Shown here: positions 9,000 through 19,457 of the stretch, piece after piece
Numbering within the stretch: position 1 is the first letter of the stretch
Layout of the letters: each line of letters begins with the position of its first letter
NCBI GenBank assembly: GCA_902573835.1
Contig: CACGKZ010000001.1
Span: 1-64,000, forward strand
DNA from: an uncultured Pelagibacteraceae bacterium
GTDB lineage: Bacteria > Pseudomonadota > Alphaproteobacteria > Pelagibacterales > Pelagibacteraceae
Direction of reading: 5' to 3'
Length of the DNA: 64,000 bases
Notes under the pieces: model-generated
Databases searched by the model: none
What the model was told of the DNA's origin: nothing
The model's input: only the letters and a program-made list of their open reading frames with translations
Made by a program: the position numbers and the translations under genes

Positions 9000-9365
9000 A
9001 TGGAAGAAAATTTTAATCTACATTTAGGTAAAAAACTTAGAATGAGAAGATTATCTCTCGGTCTTACCCAAACAAAAGTAGCTGAAGCAATTAATGTAAC
9101 ATTTCAACAAATTCAAAAGTATGAAAAAGGGACAAACGGCGTTAGTTCTAATAGATTAATGCAGCTCTCGAATTATTTGAAAGTTCCAATTACCTACTTT
9201 TTTGAAGATTTTAGAAATTTTAATGAAGAAAAAAACTTACAAGGAGATAATGATGATTTGAATTATTCTTTTTTAAGTAAAACTTTTTCATCTTTATCTA
9301 AAACTCAAAAAGAGAAAATTCTTCAAATCCTTAAAAATACTGTATCATTGGAAAAAACTGGTTAG
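9000..9365 (+). CDS. XRE-family helix-turn-helix transcriptional regulator
   Basis: The 121-residue protein carries an N-terminal HTH_3 domain: LGKKLRMRRLSLGLTQTKVA, then INVTFQQIQKYEKGTNGVSS and RLMQLSNYLKVPITYFFE. This is the compact regulator type common in alphaproteobacteria. I start it at ATG 9000, which has a GGAGA about 6 nt upstream; a TTG at 8982 would add six residues but has no better signal. The short acidic C-terminal tail has no recognisable ligand domain. It is alone, and its stop abuts the 3' end of tRNA-Asn with no spacer. The target is unknown. Confidence 0.85.
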   Translation: MEENFNLHLGKKLRMRRLSLGLTQTKVAEAINVTFQQIQKYEKGTNGVSSNRLMQLSNYLKVPITYFFEDFRNFNEEKNLQGDNDDLNYSFLSKTFSSLSKTQKEKILQILKNTVSLEKTG

Positions 9366-9441
9366 TGGCTCCTCGGGCAGGACTCGAACCTGCGACCAAT
9401 TGATTAACAGTCAACTGCTCTACCAACTGAGCTACCGAGGA
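9366..9441 (-). tRNA. tRNA-Asn(GTT)
   Basis: This 76-nt cloverleaf is on the minus strand with acceptor TCCTCGG/CCGAGGA, anticodon loop CTGTTAA (anticodon GTT), T-arm GTTCGAGTC and encoded CCA. It is convergent with the XRE regulator, whose stop codon ends at 9365. Confidence 0.97.
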
Positions 9442-9488
9442 ATGAAAAAGACCATACTTTTTTTAAAATAATAAAACAACCAAATTTT

Positions 9489-9562
9489 TGGAGGCCACGC
9501 CCAGAATCGAACTGGGATAAAAGGATTTGCAATCCTCTGCGTAACCATTCCGCCACGTGGCC
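9489..9562 (-). tRNA. tRNA-Cys(GCA)
   Basis: This 74-nt cloverleaf is on the minus strand with acceptor GGCCACG/CGTGGCC, anticodon loop TTGCAAA (anticodon GCA) and encoded CCA. It lies 47 nt upstream of tRNA-Asn on the same strand, so the two are probably transcribed together, divergently from valS. Confidence 0.97.
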
Positions 9563-9660
9563 AATAATGCTTCTTTTAAATCATTTAATAGCTTCAATAA
9601 AGCAAAATCTATGTCTTTTAGGTTTTTATCCATTTGATATAAACTATATAAATCATAAAA

Positions 9661-12309
9661 ATGGAATTTAAAAAATATAATCATCAGGAAGAAGAAAAAA
9701 AAATCTCAGATTTTTGGATAAAAAAAGGTTTATTTAAACCAAAAAAAAATAAGTCAAAAAAAAAATTCTCTATAGTAATTCCCCCACCTAATATAACTGG
9801 AAAATTACATATGGGCCATGCTTTGAATAATAGCTTACAAGACGTTCTTGTAAGATACAATCGTATGCAAGGACATGAAACTTTATGGCAACCGGGGACT
9901 GATCATGCCGGAATAGCTACCCAAGCTGTTGTTGAAAAAAATTTAGAAAAAGAAGGAATTAATAAAAATGATTTAGGTAGAGAAAAGTTTATTGAGAGAG
10001 TATGGGCCTGGAAAGAAGAGTCTGGAGGAATCATTTTAGAACAACTTAAAAAATTGGGATGCTCATGTGATTGGTCTAGAACAAGATTTACCATGGATCA
10101 AGATTTATCTAAAGCTGTTATCAAAGTATTTGTAGACTTATACAATAACAAATTAATTTACAAAGATAAAAAACTCGTAAACTGGGACACAAAACTTCAA
10201 ACTGCTATTTCGGATTTAGAGGTGATCCAAAAAGATGTACAGTCACAATTATACTATATTGACTATAAACTGGAAAATTCTAGTACAAAAATTACAATTG
10301 CTACAACAAGGCCAGAAACTATGATGGGTGATACAGCAATTGCAGTAAATCCAAAGGATAAAAGATACATAAATCTAATCGGTAGAATAGTCATTATTCC
10401 AATAGTTAATAGAAAAATAAAAATAATCGCTGATAATTATGCGGATCCTGATCAAGGCTCTGGAGCAGTAAAAATAACACCGGCTCATGATTTTAATGAT
10501 TATGACGTAGGAAAAAGAAACAAATTAGAAATAATTAATGTTTTAGAGAAAAATGGAAAAATAAATAAAAATGGCATTAAAGAGTTTATTGGTTTAGATA
10601 GATTTGAAGCAAGAAAGCTATTAATTTCAAAATTAAAAGAAAACGGGAGTCTTGTTAAAATCGATTCAATAAAAAATAAAGTACCTTATGGAGATCGATC
10701 AAATACTATTATAGAACCACTTTTAACTGAACAATGGTTTGTGGACGCAAAAAAATTATCAAAAGAACCAATCAAAATTGTTAATAAAGGTAAAACATCT
10801 TTCTTTCCAAACAACTGGACTAAAACTTTTTTTCAATGGATGAAAGATATTGAACCATGGTGTATATCTCGACAGATATGGTGGGGACATAGAATTCCGG
10901 CTTGGTACGATAAGAATAATAATCTTTTTGTGGCAGAAAATAAAATAGAAGCTTTAAGCCTGGCTAAGAAAAAAAATAAAAACAAAGAATGTGTCCTAAG
11001 ACAAGAGACAGATGTTTTAGACACTTGGTTCTCGTCCGCTTTATGGCCTTTTGCTACATTAGGATGGCCTGTAAAAACTTCGGAATTAAAAAAATTTTAT
11101 CCTACATCGGTATTGGTAACGGGTTTTGACATAATATTTTTTTGGGTAGCAAGAATGCTTATGATGGGAAACTACTTTAATAAACTAACTCCATTTAAAA
11201 AAGTTTATGTTCATGCACTTGTTAGAGATGAAAAAGGACAAAAAATGTCAAAGTCTAAAGGAAACGTAATTGATCCTCTTGAACTTATAAATAAATATGG
11301 AGCCGATAGTCTGCGATTTACTTTAATTTCTATGGCGTCACCTGGCAGAGATGTAAAGTTGTCAAAAGACAGAGTTATAGGTAATAGAAATTTCATTACG
11401 AAAATATGGAGCGCAAATAATTTTCTTAAATTAAATAATTGTAAATTAGATAAAAATATCAATCTGTCGACTATCAAACTTCCAGTTAATCAATGGATTT
11501 TTAATGAATTTATAAAAACTAAAGATTTAGTAGCAAAAAATATAGAAGCTTTCAGATTTGATGAAGCAGCAAAACATATATATCAATTTGTTTGGCATTC
11601 ATATTGTGATTGGTATTTAGAATTTTTAAAACCAATATTTAATTTAAAAAATAAGTCTGATATAAAAGAGGCTAAAGTTTTTTCCTCTTTTATGATGGCT
11701 AATATTTTAAAAATTTTGCATCCTTTCATACCTTTTTTTACAGAAGCAATTTGGTCTAAAAATAAATATAATATAATTTTTAAGAATAACCTTATATCCT
11801 CAGACTGGCCTAATTATAAAATGCTAAGTAAATTTAATAAAAATCAAACAGATATAAATGATTTAATTGAAATAATATCTAGTATTAGATCAACTAAAGC
11901 TGAATTAAAAATTACACCTAAATTATTTTGTGACATTTCCTTTATTGATAAGTCAAAAAAACTTAAAAATTTAATCAATAAAAATTTAAATTTATTAAAA
12001 CAAGTAGGCAGGGTAAATGATATTGTTAAAATACAAGCAAATACTAAAAATTCTATTGATATCTTAGTTTTAAAGGAAAAAATCTCTCTAGGCTTCAATG
12101 AGAATGTAAATTTAAAATCTCAAAAAGAGAGAATTTTGCAAAAGATTGAAAGTATAAATAACCAAATATCTAACTTGAAAAATAAGCTTAACAATAAGGC
12201 TTATGTGAAAAATGCTCCTAAAGATATAGTTAATAATGATAAAAACCTTATTAAAGAATTAGTTGTTGAAGATGAAAAATTAAGAAGTATTGTATCAAGT
12301 ATTAATTAA
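9661..12309 (+). CDS. valS: Valyl-tRNA synthetase
   Basis: This class I synthetase of 882 residues charges tRNA-Val. Motifs are [13 protein letters not shown] (41-53, the HIGH box), the editing domain with [13 protein letters not shown], the [16 protein letters not shown] segment typical of ValS, the KMSKS loop (528-532), the anticodon-binding domain with YCDWYLE, and a C-terminal coiled-coil arm (about 815-875). It is somewhat shorter than the E. coli enzyme, as in other alphaproteobacteria. ilvD follows after 2 nt; pairing a valine synthetase with a valine-biosynthesis gene makes metabolic sense. Confidence 0.97.
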   Translation: MEFKKYNHQEEEKKISDFWIKKGLFKPKKNKSKKKFSIVIPPPNITGKLHMGHALNNSLQDVLVRYNRMQGHETLWQPGTDHAGIATQAVVEKNLEKEGINKNDLGREKFIERVWAWKEESGGIILEQLKKLGCSCDWSRTRFTMDQDLSKAVIKVFVDLYNNKLIYKDKKLVNWDTKLQTAISDLEVIQKDVQSQLYYIDYKLENSSTKITIATTRPETMMGDTAIAVNPKDKRYINLIGRIVIIPIVNRKIKIIADNYADPDQGSGAVKITPAHDFNDYDVGKRNKLEIINVLEKNGKINKNGIKEFIGLDRFEARKLLISKLKENGSLVKIDSIKNKVPYGDRSNTIIEPLLTEQWFVDAKKLSKEPIKIVNKGKTSFFPNNWTKTFFQWMKDIEPWCISRQIWWGHRIPAWYDKNNNLFVAENKIEALSLAKKKNKNKECVLRQETDVLDTWFSSALWPFATLGWPVKTSELKKFYPTSVLVTGFDIIFFWVARMLMMGNYFNKLTPFKKVYVHALVRDEKGQKMSKSKGNVIDPLELINKYGADSLRFTLISMASPGRDVKLSKDRVIGNRNFITKIWSANNFLKLNNCKLDKNINLSTIKLPVNQWIFNEFIKTKDLVAKNIEAFRFDEAAKHIYQFVWHSYCDWYLEFLKPIFNLKNKSDIKEAKVFSSFMMANILKILHPFIPFFTEAIWSKNKYNIIFKNNLISSDWPNYKMLSKFNKNQTDINDLIEIISSIRSTKAELKITPKLFCDISFIDKSKKLKNLINKNLNLLKQVGRVNDIVKIQANTKNSIDILVLKEKISLGFNENVNLKSQKERILQKIESINNQISNLKNKLNNKAYVKNAPKDIVNNDKNLIKELVVEDEKLRSIVSSIN

Positions 12310-12311
12310 AT

Positions 12312-14030
12312 ATGTCAAAAATAAACAAAAAAAAGCTTCCCAGTCGACATACGTCGTTAGGTCCAGATAGAGCCCCACATCGCTCATTTTATTATGCGAT
12401 GGGAGAAACGGAGCAAGATGTTGCTAAACCGTTTGTTGGTGTAGTATCAACTTGGAATGAAGCTGCTCCATGTAATACAGCCCTAATGAGGCAAGCTCAG
12501 TCAGTAAAAAAAGGTGTAAAACAATTTGGGGGAACTCCAAGAGAATTTTGTACAATTACGGTTACAGATGGCATAGCCATGGGTCACGAGGGAATGAAAT
12601 CATCATTAATTTCTAGAGAAATCATTGCTGACTCAGCAGAACTTACAGTAAGAGGTCATTGTTATGATGCTTTAGTTGGTATTGCTGGATGTGATAAATC
12701 GTTACCAGGATTAATGATGTCAATGCTAAGACTAAACGTGCCTAGTGTTTTTATTTATGGAGGTTCAATCCTTCCAGGCAAATATAAAGGTAAAGATGTG
12801 ACAGTGGTTGATGTTTTTGAAGCTGTTGGTAAACATTCTTCAGGCAAAATGTCTTCGGATGAATTAAGGGAACTTGAACTAGTTGCATGTCCAAGTGCTG
12901 GTGCATGCGGTGGTCAATTCACTGCAAACACAATGGCATGTGTTTCAGAAGCTATTGGTCTTGCTTTACCTTACTCAGCAGGCACTCCAGCGCCATATGA
13001 AGAGAGAGATAAGTATGCTTACGAAAGCGGTCAAACTGTTATGAATTTATTAGAAAAAAATATAAAACCAAGAGATATAGTTACGAAAAAATCTTTAGAG
13101 AATGCTGCCACTATTGTTGCTGCAACTGGTGGCTCGACCAATGCTGCTCTCCATTTACCAGCTTTAGCAAATGAAATTGGTGTAAAATTTGATTTAATGG
13201 ATGTAGCAAAAATTTTTAAAAAAACACCATATCTCGCAGATTTAAAACCTGGTGGAAAATATGTTGCTAAAGATATGTGGGAAGCTGGCGGTGTACCAAT
13301 GTTGTTAAAAACTTTATTTGATGGTGGTTTTATACATGGAGACTGTATGACAGTTACGGGAAAAACGATGAAAGAAAATCTTAAAGACGTAAATTTTAAC
13401 GTTAATCAAAAAGTGTTAAGAGAATTTAATAACCCTTTATCTCCAGATGGAGGCGTAGTTGGTTTAAAAGGAAATTTGGCACCAGATGGCGCGATTGTCA
13501 AAATAGCTGGTCTTAAAAAATTACAATTTACAGGTAAAGCCAGATGTTTTGATAATGAGGAAGACGCAATGAAAGCAGTTCAATCAAGAAAATATAATGA
13601 TGGTGATGTAATTATAATTAGATATGAAGGCCCACGTGGCGGCCCTGGTATGAGAGAAATGCTTTCAACTACTGGAGCAATATACGGTCAAGGCAAAGGT
13701 GAAAAAGTTGCATTAATTACAGACGGGAGATTTTCAGGTGCCACAAGAGGATTTTGTGTAGGCCATGTGGGTCCTGAAGCAGCATTAGGAGGTCCAATAG
13801 CATTACTTAAAAATGGCGATGTAATTGATATCGATGCAAAAAAAGGAAAAATTAATGTTAGATTAACTAAAGCCCAGTTATCAATGAGAAAGAAAAAATG
13901 GAAAGCTAAAAAATCCTCATTTGGATCAGGCACTTTATGGAAATACGCACAAACAGTTGGACCTGCTTATTTAGGTGCACCTACACACCCAGGCAAGAAA
14001 AAAGAAGTTAAAGAATATTCAAAAATTTAA
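12312..14030 (+). CDS. ilvD: Dihydroxy-acid dehydratase
   Basis: This 572-residue Fe-S enzyme of branched-chain amino-acid synthesis dehydrates 2,3-dihydroxy acids to 2-keto acids. The cluster cysteines lie in GCDKSLPG and [17 protein letters not shown], and the C-terminal half has [14 protein letters not shown] and the [10 protein letters not shown] loop. The start is 2 nt after valS and the stop overlaps manC by 1 nt. Full length, no damage seen. Confidence 0.97.
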   Translation: MSKINKKKLPSRHTSLGPDRAPHRSFYYAMGETEQDVAKPFVGVVSTWNEAAPCNTALMRQAQSVKKGVKQFGGTPREFCTITVTDGIAMGHEGMKSSLISREIIADSAELTVRGHCYDALVGIAGCDKSLPGLMMSMLRLNVPSVFIYGGSILPGKYKGKDVTVVDVFEAVGKHSSGKMSSDELRELELVACPSAGACGGQFTANTMACVSEAIGLALPYSAGTPAPYEERDKYAYESGQTVMNLLEKNIKPRDIVTKKSLENAATIVAATGGSTNAALHLPALANEIGVKFDLMDVAKIFKKTPYLADLKPGGKYVAKDMWEAGGVPMLLKTLFDGGFIHGDCMTVTGKTMKENLKDVNFNVNQKVLREFNNPLSPDGGVVGLKGNLAPDGAIVKIAGLKKLQFTGKARCFDNEEDAMKAVQSRKYNDGDVIIIRYEGPRGGPGMREMLSTTGAIYGQGKGEKVALITDGRFSGATRGFCVGHVGPEAALGGPIALLKNGDVIDIDAKKGKINVRLTKAQLSMRKKKWKAKKSSFGSGTLWKYAQTVGPAYLGAPTHPGKKKEVKEYSKI

Positions 14031-15235
14031 TGAAGATTAGACCAGTTATTTTATGTGGTGGAGCAGGGACCAGACTATGGCCCGATAAAATTAGAAATCA
14101 AGCTAAACAGTTTATTAACTTTGGCGGATGGACACTATTAGGAAAAACATTGGATAGAATTAAGTCACCAATATTTGACACTCCTATAATAAGTACAAAT
14201 TCAAAATATTTAAAAGAAGTAAAAAAACATCTAAAAAAGAAAAATTTTAAAAAATACAGTATTATTTTAGAACCAATTAAAAAAAACACAGCTCCAGCTA
14301 TACTTTCAGCTGCTTTAATAAAAGATATTCCAAATAAACAACCGATAATTTTTTTATCAGCGGATCATTTAATAGAAAATTCAAATGAATTTAATAAAAA
14401 AATGAAGCAAAATATTAAAAATTTAAGCGAAAATAATGTTTTTATTTTTGGCATTAAACCTAAATCACCATCAGATCAATACGGATATTTTACAACTTCA
14501 AAATTAAAAGGAAGTATAAATAAAGTAAATAGATTTATAGAAAAACCAAAAATAAAAAAAGCTAAGCAACTTATAAAGCAAGGCGGATATTGGAATTCAG
14601 GTATGTTTTTAATTAGGAAAGATTCAGTTATAAATAATTATAAAAAATATCAAAAAAAAATGTTTTTAAACACATCTCAAGCTGTTCAAAAAGCAAAAAT
14701 TAAAAAAGATATTTATTATTTAAGTAAAAAAAAATTTAGTAAAAATTCATCAAAATCTTTTGATTTTGCTATTTTAGAACAAATAAAAGATATTAGAGCA
14801 ATTAAACTTAATATAGTTTGGTCTGATATGGGCAGTTGGAAAGAAATTCTTTTAATGTTTTATAAGAATAAGAAAAAATACTACAAAAAAAACAATTTTT
14901 TTTATAGACCTTGGGGTGGTTATACTAATTTATATAAGGGAAATAATTTTTTAATAAAAGAATTATTCATTAAACCAAAAGGAATTTTAAGTTTACAAAA
15001 ACATTTTCATAGATCAGAACATTGGGTAATAACAAAAGGAAATCCAAAGATTGTGTTAAATAAAAAGTTTTATTTTAAAAAAATGAATGATACTATTTTT
15101 ATTCCAAGGGGAGCAGTTCATAGAATTCAAAATCCAAATAAAAAATTAGCAAAAGTTATGGAAGTTCAATTGGGCTCAATTCTTAAAGAAAGTGATATAA
15201 TAAGATTTGAGGATATTTATGGTAGGGTCAGTTAA
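14030..15235 (+). CDS. manC: Mannose-1-phosphate guanylyltransferase / mannose-6-phosphate isomerase-type protein (ManC)
   Basis: The protein makes GDP-mannose from GTP and mannose-1-phosphate. The nucleotidyltransferase loop CGGAGTRLWP (9-18), the segment SADHLI, FIEKP and WNSGMFL are present. The C-terminal cupin of the type II PMI domain follows (RPWGGYTN, HFHRSEHWVITKGNP, IPRGAVHRIQN). At 401 residues it is shorter than the usual ~470, mainly through a trimmed linker. No other sugar-nucleotide genes are beside it; the FkbM gene at the far end of the window is the only other glycan-related gene here. Confidence 0.88.
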   Translation: MKIRPVILCGGAGTRLWPDKIRNQAKQFINFGGWTLLGKTLDRIKSPIFDTPIISTNSKYLKEVKKHLKKKNFKKYSIILEPIKKNTAPAILSAALIKDIPNKQPIIFLSADHLIENSNEFNKKMKQNIKNLSENNVFIFGIKPKSPSDQYGYFTTSKLKGSINKVNRFIEKPKIKKAKQLIKQGGYWNSGMFLIRKDSVINNYKKYQKKMFLNTSQAVQKAKIKKDIYYLSKKKFSKNSSKSFDFAILEQIKDIRAIKLNIVWSDMGSWKEILLMFYKNKKKYYKKNNFFYRPWGGYTNLYKGNNFLIKELFIKPKGILSLQKHFHRSEHWVITKGNPKIVLNKKFYFKKMNDTIFIPRGAVHRIQNPNKKLAKVMEVQLGSILKESDIIRFEDIYGRVS

Positions 15236-16004
15236 TTATTAGTTCTATTGGTGTATGATCTGACGGTTTAACTTTTGACCTTGGTTTTTTATTAATTTTA
15301 ATTGATGAAATATTTTCTATTAAATTATTAGATATCAAAAAATGATCAATTCTCATCCCATAATTTTTTTGCCAAGATCCAGCAAAATAATCCCAGAAAG
15401 TATATTCTTGTTTGTTTTTATTTTTAATTCGGTAGACATCAGCAAGACCAATATTTAATAATTCCCTAAATTTTTTTCTAATTTCTAATTTTCCTAAAGC
15501 GTCGTTTTCATATCTTTTAAAATCATATACATCTATTTCTTCAGGAATAATATTGAAGTCTCCAGCAATAATAATATTTGAACCTGATGAAATCTTTTTT
15601 TTTACTTGTCCAATGAATTTTTTCAACCATTTTTTTTTATATTCATACTTTTCTGTATTTACAGGATTGCCATTTGGTACATAAATATTTATTAGTTCTA
15701 TCTTTTTTTTATTTAATTGAATTTCACCATTGATAATTCTAGCTTGTTTTTTTTCATCTTTTATAAAATCTTTTGAAATATTTTTTATAGGTAATTTTGA
15801 AATTATTGCCACTCCGTTGTAGCTTTTCTGACCAAAAGTATAAGAGCTATAACCGATATTTTCAAAATTTTCATACGGAAAATTTTCATCTTGAGTTTTA
15901 ATTTCCTGAAGAAGAAGTATATCTGGTTTGTCGTCATTTATGTAATTTGTAATATTATCTATTCTTGCTCTTACAGAATTTACATTCCAAGAAATAATTT
16001 TCAT
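15228..16004 (-). CDS. xth: Exodeoxyribonuclease III / AP endonuclease
   Basis: This 258-residue DNA-repair nuclease incises abasic sites and trims 3' ends. I begin it at MKIISWNVNSVRAR (ATG 16004), the canonical XthA start, and not at the in-frame ATG 10 codons upstream inside erpA. The metal-binding Glu is in LLLQEIKTQ, with YVPNGN, IIAGDFNIIPEEID and the terminal SDHTPIEL. Its ATG overlaps the erpA stop (TAATG), so the two are translationally coupled. The 3' end overlaps convergent manC by 8 nt. Confidence 0.95.
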   Translation of the reverse strand: MKIISWNVNSVRARIDNITNYINDDKPDILLLQEIKTQDENFPYENFENIGYSSYTFGQKSYNGVAIISKLPIKNISKDFIKDEKKQARIINGEIQLNKKKIELINIYVPNGNPVNTEKYEYKKKWLKKFIGQVKKKISSGSNIIIAGDFNIIPEEIDVYDFKRYENDALGKLEIRKKFRELLNIGLADVYRIKNKNKQEYTFWDYFAGSWQKNYGMRIDHFLISNNLIENISSIKINKKPRSKVKPSDHTPIELIIN

Positions 16005-16321
16005 TAAACAGAAAATGACAAACCACAACCACAAGAAGCCGTAGCTTTAGGATTGTTTATTACAAATGACTCACCAATCATTTCAACTTTAAAATCAATA
16101 GTTGAACCATTAATAATTTCTAATGAAGCCTTATCAATTAATGCATTTTCGAATTGTACATCATCATCTTTAATCGAGTCGTCAAAACTAAAACTATACT
16201 TAAACCCAGAACATCCACCACCTTTAACAGAAATTCTAAAATACTTTTTAGACTTAGATTCGCTAGTTATTTTTTGAATTTGATCTTTAGCTTTATCCGT
16301 AAATACAATTTTTTTTGTCAT
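16004..16321 (-). CDS. erpA: Iron-sulfur cluster insertion protein ErpA (A-type carrier)
   Basis: This 105-residue HesB/IscA-family protein delivers Fe-S clusters to apo-enzymes. The three ligand cysteines are C37 in GGGCSGF and C97/C99 in SCGCG. Many possible clients lie in the window (IlvD). It is upstream of and coupled to xth, an arrangement common in alphaproteobacteria, and divergent from dgt with only 31 nt between the starts. Confidence 0.92.
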   Translation of the reverse strand: MTKKIVFTDKAKDQIQKITSESKSKKYFRISVKGGGCSGFKYSFSFDDSIKDDDVQFENALIDKASLEIINGSTIDFKVEMIGESFVINNPKATASCGCGLSFSV

Positions 16322-16352
16322 TATTATGTAGTATATATTTTAATATAGTTTT

Positions 16353-17483
16353 ATGCAAAGTAATACAATCTCAAATTTATCAATTTCAATTAAATCTAAA
16401 GGTAGATTCTATTTTGAAAATAAAAGTAAACTGAGGTCACCATATCAACGAGACAGAGATAGAATATTACACTCCACAGCATTTAGAAGATTAAAACATA
16501 AAACCCAAGTATTTGTAAATACAACAGGAGATCACTATAGAACAAGAATTACCCATTCTCTTGAGGTATCTCAGATTGCAAGAACTCTTGCAAAATATTT
16601 TAACTTAAACGAGGATTTAGCTGAAACGTTAAGTTTAGCTCATGATTTAGGCCACACACCCTTTGGTCATGCAGGTGAGGAAGCTTTAAATGAATGTATG
16701 AAAAGAAACGGTGGTTTTGATCATAATATACAAACTGTAAGAATAGTAACGCTTCTTGAAAACAGATATTACAACTTTAAGGGGTTAAATTTATCAATTG
16801 AAACTCTAGATGGACTTGTTAAGCACAATGGTCCTATAAAAAACAAAATTAAATATAATAAGATTTTAGGAAAAAACTTCTTTAAACAAAAAATTAATTT
16901 TAATAGTAGCCCTAGTTTAGAAGCACAGATTGCCTCTATTTCAGACGATATAGCCTACAATAGCCATGATTTGGAGGACGGGTTAAAGGCAAATTTATTT
17001 AAATTAAATGATATTAAAAGAATTCCAATTTTAAATGTTTTAATAAAAAAACACATTAATAAAATAAAAAAATATCCTCATGATATTGTTTTAAGACAGA
17101 TAGTAAGAGAAATAATTGATGAAATGGTAAAAGATGTCATTTACAACACTCAAAAAAATATTAAAAAGAATAGAATAAAATCAGTTAAAGATATTTATAA
17201 ATCAAAATACCCTATAGTTTGTTTTTCCAATAAGATGAAAAAATTTGACAAAAACATCAAAAAATTTTTAAAAAAAAATATGTACTATAATAAAAATGTT
17301 ATCCACAAAACTAATTTAGGTAAAAAAATTGTAAAAAAATTGTTTTTTATAATTAAAAAAAACCCAAAAAAATATATTAAATTTGATAAATCAAACAATG
17401 CTGATATAGAAAGATCAATATGTGATTTTATAGCTGGAATGACTGATAGATATGCAATAAATCTATATAATAAAATAAAATGA
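16353..17483 (+). CDS. dgt: dGTP triphosphohydrolase-like HD-domain protein
   Basis: This 376-residue HD phosphohydrolase is predicted to cleave dGTP (or related dNTPs) to nucleoside and triphosphate. YQRDRDRILHSTAFRRLKHK (31-50), the metal His in RITHSLE (H68), the HD pair in AHDLGHTPFGHAGEE (97-98) and DDIAYNSHDLEDGL are all present. The order dgt-argS is the standard alphaproteobacterial one, and the genes overlap by 4 nt (ATGA). Confidence 0.93.
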   Translation: MQSNTISNLSISIKSKGRFYFENKSKLRSPYQRDRDRILHSTAFRRLKHKTQVFVNTTGDHYRTRITHSLEVSQIARTLAKYFNLNEDLAETLSLAHDLGHTPFGHAGEEALNECMKRNGGFDHNIQTVRIVTLLENRYYNFKGLNLSIETLDGLVKHNGPIKNKIKYNKILGKNFFKQKINFNSSPSLEAQIASISDDIAYNSHDLEDGLKANLFKLNDIKRIPILNVLIKKHINKIKKYPHDIVLRQIVREIIDEMVKDVIYNTQKNIKKNRIKSVKDIYKSKYPIVCFSNKMKKFDKNIKKFLKKNMYYNKNVIHKTNLGKKIVKKLFFIIKKNPKKYIKFDKSNNADIERSICDFIAGMTDRYAINLYNKIK

Positions 17484-19195
17484 ACATTTTTGAAAATTAT
17501 CTTAAATCTATACTAGAAAATATTAATCATAATTACAAAGAATTAGGCATCAACAAGATTGAAACCTATAAAGGGATTAATTTAGAAAAACCTCCACCAA
17601 ATTTTGACTGTGATATCTCTAGTAATGTAGTTTTAATATTAGCCAAACAAAATAAGTGTAAGCCCATTACGTTGGGAAATAATATAAAAAAAATATTAGA
17701 AAAAAATATTAAAGATTTTAAAAATATAGAAATCGCTGGGCCTGGTTTTTTAAATATTAGCCTTAAAAATGAAGCAATAACTTTAATTATAAATGATATT
17801 TTAAAAAAAAATGAAAAATTTGGATCTCAGAATGATGACAAAAATTATAATATAGAATTTGTCTCTGCGAACCCTACGGGCCCTATGCACGTGGGTCATT
17901 GTAGAGGTGCAATATTTGGCGACACATTATCAAATCTATTAAAGTTTAACGGTAACAAAGTAACCAAAGAATATTACATTAATGATTATGGAGGTCAGAT
18001 TACAAATTTTTTAAAATCTGTTTATTTACGAATAAGAGAAATTAAGTACAACGAAAAATTTCCAAATGATAAATCATTATATCCTGGAGAATATATTATT
18101 GAGATTGCTAACAGTATACAGAAGAAAAAGAAAATTGAATTTAAAAGTTTTGATGATGAATATGAATTTTTACACAAGGAAGCATTAAATCTTTCTATGC
18201 AAATGATAAAATCTGATTTGAATATGCTTGGTATATCTCATGATAATTTTGTTTCAGAAAAATCAGTGGTCGAATCCAAAACACTTGATAATGCAATTAA
18301 ACTCCTTAAAAAAACAAATTATGTCGAAGAAGGTTATTTAGATCCTCCAAAAGGTGAAGAAATAAAAAATTGGAAAAAGACTAAAAGACTTTTGTTTAAA
18401 TCAACTTTATTCGGAGACGACTCTAATCGAGCTTTACAGAAAAATGATGGAACTTGGACATATTTTGCAAATGATATAGCTTATCACTTTAATAAAGTTT
18501 CAAGAAAATATGACAAATTAATTAATGTTTTGGGCGCAGATCACACAGGTTATATCAAAAGGATTGAAAGCGCTGTTAAAGCACTTTCTCAAAATAAAAC
18601 GATATTAGAATGTAAAGTTTGTCAACTTGTAAAATTATTTAAAAATGGAGAACCTTTTAAAATGTCTAAAAGAGCTGGAGATTTTATCTCGGTAAATGAT
18701 TTATTATCAGAAGTAAATAAGGACTCAATTAGATTTATGATGCTGAATAGAAGTAATGACGTTGAGCTAGATTTTGATTTCAATAAAGTTTTAGAAAAAA
18801 GTAAAGACAATCCTGTTTATTACGTTCAGTATTGCCACGCTAGAATCCAATCATTATTAAGATCAACTAAAAATACTTCACTCAAGAAAAAGATTTTAAA
18901 AATAGATAAAGAATTTAATAAGTATGAAAGAGAAATTTTGAGAAAAATCTTTGAATGGCCAAAAATAGTAAAAATTTCCTCAAATAAATGTGAGCCACAT
19001 CGAATACCTTTTTATCTATATGAGCTAGCTACTTTGTTTCATTCATATTGGAGCAAAGGTAATGAAGACGAAAAATATAAATTTATAAAAAATGGAAAAA
19101 TATCTAATAATATTTTGATTGTCATAAGTCTTTTACTTCTAGTACTTAAAAATGGAATGGGTATTTTAAATGTTTCTTTGCCCGATAAAATGTAA
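17480..19195 (+). CDS. argS: Arginyl-tRNA synthetase
   Basis: This 571-residue class I synthetase has SANPTGPMHVGHCRGA (HIGH box at 137-140), the TYFANDIAYHFNK and GADHTGYIKR segments, the KMSKR loop (394-398), and a DALR anticodon-binding domain. It is full length and is coupled to dgt upstream. The next small gene starts overlapping the TAATG at its end. Confidence 0.97.
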   Translation: MNIFENYLKSILENINHNYKELGINKIETYKGINLEKPPPNFDCDISSNVVLILAKQNKCKPITLGNNIKKILEKNIKDFKNIEIAGPGFLNISLKNEAITLIINDILKKNEKFGSQNDDKNYNIEFVSANPTGPMHVGHCRGAIFGDTLSNLLKFNGNKVTKEYYINDYGGQITNFLKSVYLRIREIKYNEKFPNDKSLYPGEYIIEIANSIQKKKKIEFKSFDDEYEFLHKEALNLSMQMIKSDLNMLGISHDNFVSEKSVVESKTLDNAIKLLKKTNYVEEGYLDPPKGEEIKNWKKTKRLLFKSTLFGDDSNRALQKNDGTWTYFANDIAYHFNKVSRKYDKLINVLGADHTGYIKRIESAVKALSQNKTILECKVCQLVKLFKNGEPFKMSKRAGDFISVNDLLSEVNKDSIRFMMLNRSNDVELDFDFNKVLEKSKDNPVYYVQYCHARIQSLLRSTKNTSLKKKILKIDKEFNKYEREILRKIFEWPKIVKISSNKCEPHRIPFYLYELATLFHSYWSKGNEDEKYKFIKNGKISNNILIVISLLLLVLKNGMGILNVSLPDKM

Positions 19196-19455
19196 TGATA
19201 AATAAAATAATAAGGTTAATAATTATTATTATAGTACTTTCCTTTTTTGGTTTCTCATTTAATTATTATATATCCGATAAAAATATAAATACTGTTAAAA
19301 ATAATAGAGAAAATTTAGAGTTTAAAATATTTGAAAGCACTTCCGCTTTGCCACTTTTGCCTAATGATACAAATAATGTAATCGAATTTAACTCTGGATT
19401 TGAAAATTCAAATAAACAAAATTATAAAAGGAGTTTTTGGGAACTTTTTAAATAA
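19195..19455 (+). CDS. Small single-pass membrane protein in the SPOR-protein position
   Basis: This 86-residue protein has one N-terminal transmembrane helix (about residues 4-27) and then a short polar, Asn-rich tail with no recognisable domain. In many alphaproteobacteria a SPOR-domain protein occupies the slot between argS and nagZ. Here the membrane anchor remains but no SPOR repeat is visible. It is packed into the operon by a 1-nt overlap with argS and a 2-nt gap to nagZ. No homologue is recognised with confidence; calling it a reduced SPOR protein is an inference from position. Confidence 0.7.
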   Translation: MINKIIRLIIIIIVLSFFGFSFNYYISDKNINTVKNNRENLEFKIFESTSALPLLPNDTNNVIEFNSGFENSNKQNYKRSFWELFK

Positions 19456-19457
19456 GA

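Noticed and set aside
9463-9684. Minus-strand frame of 73 codons across tRNA-Cys
   Set aside because: It runs through the tRNA and into the start of valS and has no domain or ribosome-binding site.
16053-16348. Two plus-strand frames over erpA
   Set aside because: They are antisense shadows of erpA, whose cysteine motifs and length are clear on the minus strand.
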